A stretch of 8,741 nucleotides of DNA, from assembly GCA_934678915.1 (NCBI GenBank), contig CAKUSF010000086.1, forward strand, positions 1 to 8,741, given 5' to 3'. Positions 5,241 to 8,741 of the stretch are shown here, piece by piece. The translations under genes and the position numbers were made by a program. The notes under the pieces were generated by a model, which saw nothing but the letters and a program-made list of their open reading frames with translations, was not told the DNA's origin and made no database searches. How positions within the stretch are numbered: the stretch's first letter is position 1; every line of letters begins with the position of its first letter. The stretch is from an uncultured Bacteroidales bacterium. Its GTDB lineage: Bacteria; Bacteroidota; Bacteroidia; Bacteroidales; UBA932.

Positions 5241-7409
5241 ATAAGCTTTGATGTTGTCCTTGAATTCAGCCCACTTCTCTTTGTAAGCTTCGACAGATGC
5301 TCGCGGAACCCAGATGTTCATACCTGTGTTCCCACCAAAAACGTCTTGATAATGTAATTCAGGTGGAACATTAGCTTTTAAGTACAAATTGCTTAATACT
5401 GGACAATCATTGAATACTAAAGCATCAATCTTATTAACTGAACTTGGCAACTTTACTGTAGACAACATGGAACAATGCGTAAAGCAACCCATGCCCAAAA
5501 CTGTTAGACCTTCTTGTATCTCTACTGAAACCAAAGACTTACAGCTGTAGAAAACTTCATTACCCATTGATATGACAGTACCAGGAATAACTATATCAGT
5601 AATTTTATTACACGACCCAAAAGCAGCTCTGCCAATAGTTTGTAAACCTTGTGGCAAATCCATAGCCTTAATCGATTTATCAGCAAAGAAGGCAAGTTCC
5701 CCTATTGATTTCACACTTTTAGGGATCTTTACATTTGATAAACGCCAACACTCGCAAAATGTTTCTTCCTCTATCGCGGTTATCTTGCTAGGTAAATCGA
5801 CTTCAGATAATGAATAACATTGTTTGAATGCGGCTATGCCAATGGAAGCGACACTTTCAGGTATGTATATCGCATTTAGTTGTACACAGTTATTAAAAGC
5901 ATTATCTCCAATAGAGGATACCGTTCTCGGAAGATCAATCGTCTTCAATGTTTTGTTTTGGTAGAAAGCATTTCGACCGATGGACGTCACGGGGCCATCA
6001 AATATAATTCTACCCATTTTCTCAGAATACTCATTTGAAATAATTTTCGTACCAAAAGCAGATTCGTTGAACGGTTTTACAACATTACCGTCCTCGGAGG
6101 TATAGTATATAATGTTATCTGGGTGAATTACTGTCACATTACAAGAAACAGAGAAACTCGCTGATGTTGCGGTCACTGTGGAGGATCCGATTCTAAGAGC
6201 CTTCACTTCCCCGTTATTGACCTTTGCTATGGATTCATCGGATGAAGTCCAAGTCACGGTCTTGTCAGTGGCATCGTCTGGTTTCACCGTGGCGGTCAGT
6301 TGAGCGGTCTCACCAGGGGACAAAGACAACGAAGTCTTGTCAAGAGTTATGGACGACACCGGGACGGTCACAGTGACAACACACTCCGCAGTCATACTGC
6401 CACACTTGGCGGTTATCGTTGCCTTTCCGGCCTTGACAGCGGTCACATTGCCGTTCTCAACCTTGGCGACCGACTCATCGGAGGAAGACCATGTCACATT
6501 CTTATCCGTTGCGTCATCCGGCTTCACTGTAGCCGTCAGTTGCGCTGACTCACCTACAGCTAATGAGAGAGTTGTCTTGTCAAGCGTCAACGAGGTTACT
6601 GGGACGGTCACCGTGACCGCACACTCGGCAGTCTTGCCACTGCACTTGGCGGTTATCGTTGCCTTTCCGGCCTTGACAGCGGTCACATTGCCGTCGGCCA
6701 CCTTGGCGGCCGACTCATCGGAGGAAGTCCAGACCACATTCTTATCCGTGGCATCGTCAGGCTTCACTGTAGCGGTCAGCTGTGCGGTCTCGCCTACGGC
6801 CAGTTCAAGCGAGGTTTTGTCAAGGGTAACAGATTCTGTATCAACAGAAATATTTACTATACAATCAGCCGTGTAGATACCTGATTTGGCGGTAATTGTC
6901 GCTGTTCCTGACTTCTTTGCCGTTACCTTACCATCAGCCACGGTTGCGACTGACACATCAGATGAGCTCCAAGTTATTGTTTTGTCCGTGGCATTGTAAG
7001 GACTTACCGTTGCGGTTATTGTTTCTGTTTCTCCCACTTTCAATGACAAAGAAGTCTTGTCAAGAGTGATTGACGTTACTGCCACCACTTTAGCCGAGAC
7101 TTTTACGGTACAAGTAGAAGACTTGCCACCAGCGCTGGCGGTGATTGTAGCCGTGCCTTCTTTGATGGCGGTCACAGTACCGGAATTCACACTGGCGACC
7201 GAGGCGTTAGACGAAGCCCAGGTCACACCGTCATATTCAGCGTCCTTTGGCAGGACTGTGGCGACAAGGCTGAATGTCTCGCCCTCTACCATCTCAATTG
7301 TCGCTGTGTTCAATGACACAGACGATACCTCAACTTGAGTCTCTTTCTCGGTACATCCTGCAATGAAAATTGCAAAAATAACCGCACTTATTAACCTAAT
7401 TAATTTCAT
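5232..7409 (-). CDS. Surface lipoprotein with five Big_2 domains and C-terminal BspA-like LRR
   Basis: A 725-residue lipoprotein. The signal peptide MKLIRLISAVIFAIFIAGC has a lipobox at IAGC with C19 lipidated; the TEKET that follows suits export to the cell surface. Residues 28-430 are five bacterial Ig-like (Big_2) domains: about 28-108, then four units of exactly 80 residues at 111-190, 191-270, 271-350 and 351-430, each with xTLDKTSLSLxVGE, ATVxPDDATDK, WxSSDxSVAxVxxGxVTA and GxATITA. Residues 474-680 are nine exact 23-residue repeats of the BspA/LRR_5 type (VxSIGxxAFxxCxxLxxIxLPxS), closed by a non-repeat cap containing IWVPRASVEAYKEKW. Such proteins in this order usually form stalk-like adhesins or binding proteins; the ligand here is unknown. 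No enzyme domain is seen. The gene begins 9 bp after the membrane-protein gene and ends 14 bp before the 145-residue gene. Confidence 0.9.
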   Translation of the reverse strand: MKLIRLISAVIFAIFIAGCTEKETQVEVSSVSLNTATIEMVEGETFSLVATVLPKDAEYDGVTWASSNASVASVNSGTVTAIKEGTATITASAGGKSSTCTVKVSAKVVAVTSITLDKTSLSLKVGETETITATVSPYNATDKTITWSSSDVSVATVADGKVTAKKSGTATITAKSGIYTADCIVNISVDTESVTLDKTSLELAVGETAQLTATVKPDDATDKNVVWTSSDESAAKVADGNVTAVKAGKATITAKCSGKTAECAVTVTVPVTSLTLDKTTLSLAVGESAQLTATVKPDDATDKNVTWSSSDESVAKVENGNVTAVKAGKATITAKCGSMTAECVVTVTVPVSSITLDKTSLSLSPGETAQLTATVKPDDATDKTVTWTSSDESIAKVNNGEVKALRIGSSTVTATSASFSVSCNVTVIHPDNIIYYTSEDGNVVKPFNESAFGTKIISNEYSEKMGRIIFDGPVTSIGRNAFYQNKTLKTIDLPRTVSSIGDNAFNNCVQLNAIYIPESVASIGIAAFKQCYSLSEVDLPSKITAIEEETFCECWRLSNVKIPKSVKSIGELAFFADKSIKAMDLPQGLQTIGRAAFGSCNKITDIVIPGTVISMGNEVFYSCKSLVSVEIQEGLTVLGMGCFTHCSMLSTVKLPSSVNKIDALVFNDCPVLSNLYLKANVPPELHYQDVFGGNTGMNIWVPRASVEAYKEKWAEFKDNIKAYDF
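5370..5990 (-). repeat. Nine 23-residue (69-bp) BspA-type leucine-rich repeats
   Basis: Residues 474-680 divide without gaps into nine units beginning V474, V497, V520, I543, V566, L589, V612, L635 and V658. The invariant core is (S/A)(I/M)G near position 4 and AF/VF near position 8, with a Cys at position 12 in most units and LP/IP near position 20. At DNA level the copies are well diverged, so they are unlikely to recombine. A sampled stretch (5881-5940) is about 37% GC, far below the Ig-domain part of the gene. Confidence 0.88.
6120..7079 (-). repeat. Four tandem 240-bp repeats encoding Big_2 domains
   Basis: Units at 6840-7079, 6600-6839, 6360-6599 and 6120-6359 repeat with exact 240-bp phase. 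The two middle units are closest: 6403-6454 and 6643-6694 are identical over 52 bp. The outer units are more diverged, and the fifth Ig domain at the N-terminus (about 7086-7328) is the most different. This pattern fits recent duplication or gene conversion in the centre of the array. The units are coding repeats, not a CRISPR array. Confidence 0.88.
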
Positions 7410-7418
7410 AACAGTTGA

Positions 7419-8117
7419 TTATTTATTTGATTTGTAACACTTAATCTTCTCTAATGATTTTTTGGCATCTTCTTTTAAGTCATCCATTTCTGACGTAATT
7501 TCCTCACCGTCAGGATCTCTGTAATTATCCATCATGCCAACACGAACTGGGACCCTATCTGAAATAACATTTTCCCAAAAACGCTCTAATTCATGGAAGT
7601 ATGTTTGAACAACTTCAGACCTGGCAATCTTTATCTCTTGTTCTTCTGCGCTATCAAGATAGTTGTAATAGTGGCAACACAATTCAAGAAACACTTTCAA
7701 CTCTTCGTTCAAATATCGATATTGACATAGTTCTATGCATGGCTTATAGTCATTGACTGTCTCCAACAAATTCAATGAACATACTCCGCTTACTTCCATT
7801 AACGGCTCTGATGAAGAATTCCTGAAACTGAACTTAACTCTCTCATTCATCTGGATGATATCACTTTGTAAGCCAAGTAACTGAGACATTTTGTTATCCT
7901 TAGATTGGCTCTTGTTAAAAATCATCTGCTCTTTCAATGTGTAGTACAATAGAAAAATGCTGCATAGGCCAACGATTGGTGCCGTTATCCCACCGATAGT
8001 ATCGCCAATCTGCCCTATTTCAGTGAAGTTCAGACAATCCGCTAATGCTGGAGCGGTGAAAAGAACGGGACAAACTATCATTGCAACTAAAGTGCATACT
8101 ACAACATATGGTAACAT
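7419..8117 (-). CDS. Two-helix membrane protein with AbiC-like N-terminus
   Basis: A 232-residue protein with a hydrophobic segment at about residues 4-25 (YVVVCTLVAMIVCPVLF), a loop containing FTEIGQIGDTIGGITAPI, and a second hydrophobic segment at about 42-60 ending LLYYTLKEQ. The rest is soluble, helical and charged, with a lysine-rich tail. The GxIGDxxGGxxxPIxxxxxxxxLxxTxxxQ pattern between and through the helices is the signature I associate with 'putative phage abortive infection protein' (putAbiC, PF16872) and related Bacteroidetes membrane proteins. The C-terminal part does not show the rest of that family clearly, so function should not be taken from the name. It is probably an inner-membrane protein with its main domain in the cytoplasm. 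It has ten Cys, unusually many. The start is the first ATG, five bases after the upstream frame's stop codon; the next gene follows after 9 bp. Confidence 0.6.
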   Translation of the reverse strand: MLPYVVVCTLVAMIVCPVLFTAPALADCLNFTEIGQIGDTIGGITAPIVGLCSIFLLYYTLKEQMIFNKSQSKDNKMSQLLGLQSDIIQMNERVKFSFRNSSSEPLMEVSGVCSLNLLETVNDYKPCIELCQYRYLNEELKVFLELCCHYYNYLDSAEEQEIKIARSEVVQTYFHELERFWENVISDRVPVRVGMMDNYRDPDGEEITSEMDDLKEDAKKSLEKIKCYKSNK

Positions 8118-8122
8118 GAGAT

Positions 8123-8478
8123 CTAAATTATAGTATAGTTTGCATACGTAATCTCAACAGAGAATTTTTTGTGAATGGTGTCATACTCTAACACTCTAAA
8201 GTTCCCATCAAAAATGACGGGTGGTTTTATAGTAATACTATAGATTTCCTCATCATTATCTTCATGCCATTCCTGTACTATACACCTTTAGCATGAAAAT
8301 GTCCCTCTCTGCAATCTTCCAGACAATCTTCAGGCAGTTCTTCACCATGACCATCTAAGCACCTGCCGACAGACAGATCATATACTTTAATGCAAGTCGC
8401 ATGATTCTCGAACTCATAGCGACTGAGTTCAGCCTTGACACTTCTTTCCAAATTGGGTCGTTTTACGTTTTCAGGCAT
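8123..8478 (-). pseudogene. Small ORF apparently split by a frameshift (about 118 codons in two frames)
   Basis: The first frame runs from ATG 8476-8478 to TAG 8278-8280, 66 residues beginning MPENVKRPN and ending GHFHAKGV. An in-frame GTG at 8485-8487 is an alternative start. A second frame, open from 8287 to TAG 8123-8125, continues in the -1 frame for 54 codons (VQEWHEDNDEEIYS to FSVEITYANYTII) but has no ATG of its own. It ends only five bases before the next gene. Both halves look protein-like and together would make one product of about 118 residues. The join falls within roughly 8278-8290. The first half has C52, C56, H60 and H62 (CLEDCREGHFH), a possible metal site. I recognise no family. 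A natural frameshift mutation, a sequencing error or programmed frameshifting could each explain it; no canonical slippery heptamer is seen. Confidence 0.55.
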
Positions 8479-8741
8479 AATCCACACGTTTTATATGTCA
8501 GCCCAGCCCCGGATGCCGATTAAGTTAGTATATACAAAGAAAGTGTGGAGCCGATTCGTTTATCTCTGAAGAGGCTCTGACAAAGCCCAAGCACAAATAA
8601 AACGGAAACAATCCCCACACCTGTATCGTTGAGTGTAGGGTACACGCAAGCGAATACAGATGAAATGGTGTTGTCGTTACCCTTGTACTATGGAAACTGT
8701 CAGATTTCTTCAGAAGGATAGTGCGAAAACACTTTCATCAA
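8479..8741. other. Upstream region of the operon, no confirmed gene
   Basis: About 260 bp with no convincing complete gene. This should contain the promoter of the minus-strand operon. The best -7 candidate is TTTCTTTG (minus strand, 8535-8542; 7 of 8 to the consensus) without a good -33 partner. The sequence can fold: GTGTGG at 8543-8548 with CCACAC at 8615-8620, GAGCC at 8548-8552 with GGCTC at 8573-8577, and a GTGTA-GGG-TACAC hairpin at 8633-8645. The first two share a base and are alternatives or stack. No named RNA family, tRNA or transposon end could be assigned. Confidence 0.45.
8690..8741 (+). CDS. Possible first codons of a divergent gene cut by the window edge
   Basis: An ATG at 8690-8692 opens a frame to the window end (METVRFLQKDSAKTLSS). 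The same frame has an earlier ATG at 8660 and is closed by a stop at 8636-8638. Seventeen codons are too few to judge, and there is no ribosome-binding site. It is listed because a divergent gene here would make 8479-8689 a shared promoter region. It may be spurious. Confidence 0.2.
   Translation, partial: METVRFLQKDSAKTLSS

Noticed and set aside
6337..6876. + strand frame with internal repeats opposite the Big_2 array
   Set aside because: Its repeats are only the mirror of the 240-bp Ig units. It has no signal peptide or domain of its own.
6120..7079. Regularly spaced repeats considered as a CRISPR or satellite array
   Set aside because: The period is exactly 80 codons in an open frame with Big_2 domain motifs, so it is a protein repeat.
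8278..8290. Programmed -1 frameshift site in the split small gene
   Set aside because: No X-XXY-YYZ slippery heptamer or strong downstream stem was found at the join, so a mutation or sequence error is more likely. It is not formally excluded.
8668..8680. GTGTTGTCGTTAC considered as an IS66-like terminal repeat
   Set aside because: No second end, target duplication or transposase gene is present, and the neighbouring genes do not resemble IS66 ORFs.

Overview
The window looks like chromosomal DNA from a Bacteroidales bacterium, most likely gut or host-associated. The evidence is two surface-type lipoproteins built from domains typical of that order (DUF4988, BACON, Big_2, BspA-like leucine-rich repeats), a lipoprotein export-like K-D/E-D/E pattern just after each lipidated Cys, near absence of Shine-Dalgarno sites, and a match to the Bacteroides -7 promoter element TAnnTTTG. 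Genus cannot be decided from the sequence alone.

Layout: the left edge holds the 3' half of pyrC (dihydroorotase, + strand). Converging on it is a short DUF3791 gene (- strand). A 381-bp intergenic stretch follows, carrying a candidate promoter and an 11-bp inverted repeat that abuts the next stop codon. From about 8478 down to 1346 everything is on the minus strand with gaps of 5, 9, 14, 9 and -4 bp, so it reads as one operon of six genes. In order of transcription these are: a small Cys/His-containing ORF broken by an apparent frameshift; a two-helix membrane protein with an AbiC-like N-terminus; a 725-residue lipoprotein with five Big_2 domains and nine 23-residue BspA-type repeats; a 145-residue unknown; a 248-residue DUF2971 protein; and an 893-residue M64-type metallopeptidase lipoprotein. 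The last 250 bp are non-coding or hold only the first codons of a divergent + strand gene.

How the genes may work together: two gene products are probably displayed on the cell surface (a recognition or adhesion-type lipoprotein and a zinc-peptidase lipoprotein). One is probably in the inner membrane and two are probably cytoplasmic (the 145-residue unknown and DUF2971). Pairing secreted recognition/protease lipoproteins with AbiC-like and DUF2971 proteins in one tightly packed operon is not an arrangement I recognise. It is the best candidate here for an undescribed system, but no function can be proven from sequence. Both lipoprotein genes are compositional mosaics: their leucine-rich-repeat segments are near 40% GC while sampled stretches of the other domains are near 60%, which suggests domain shuffling.
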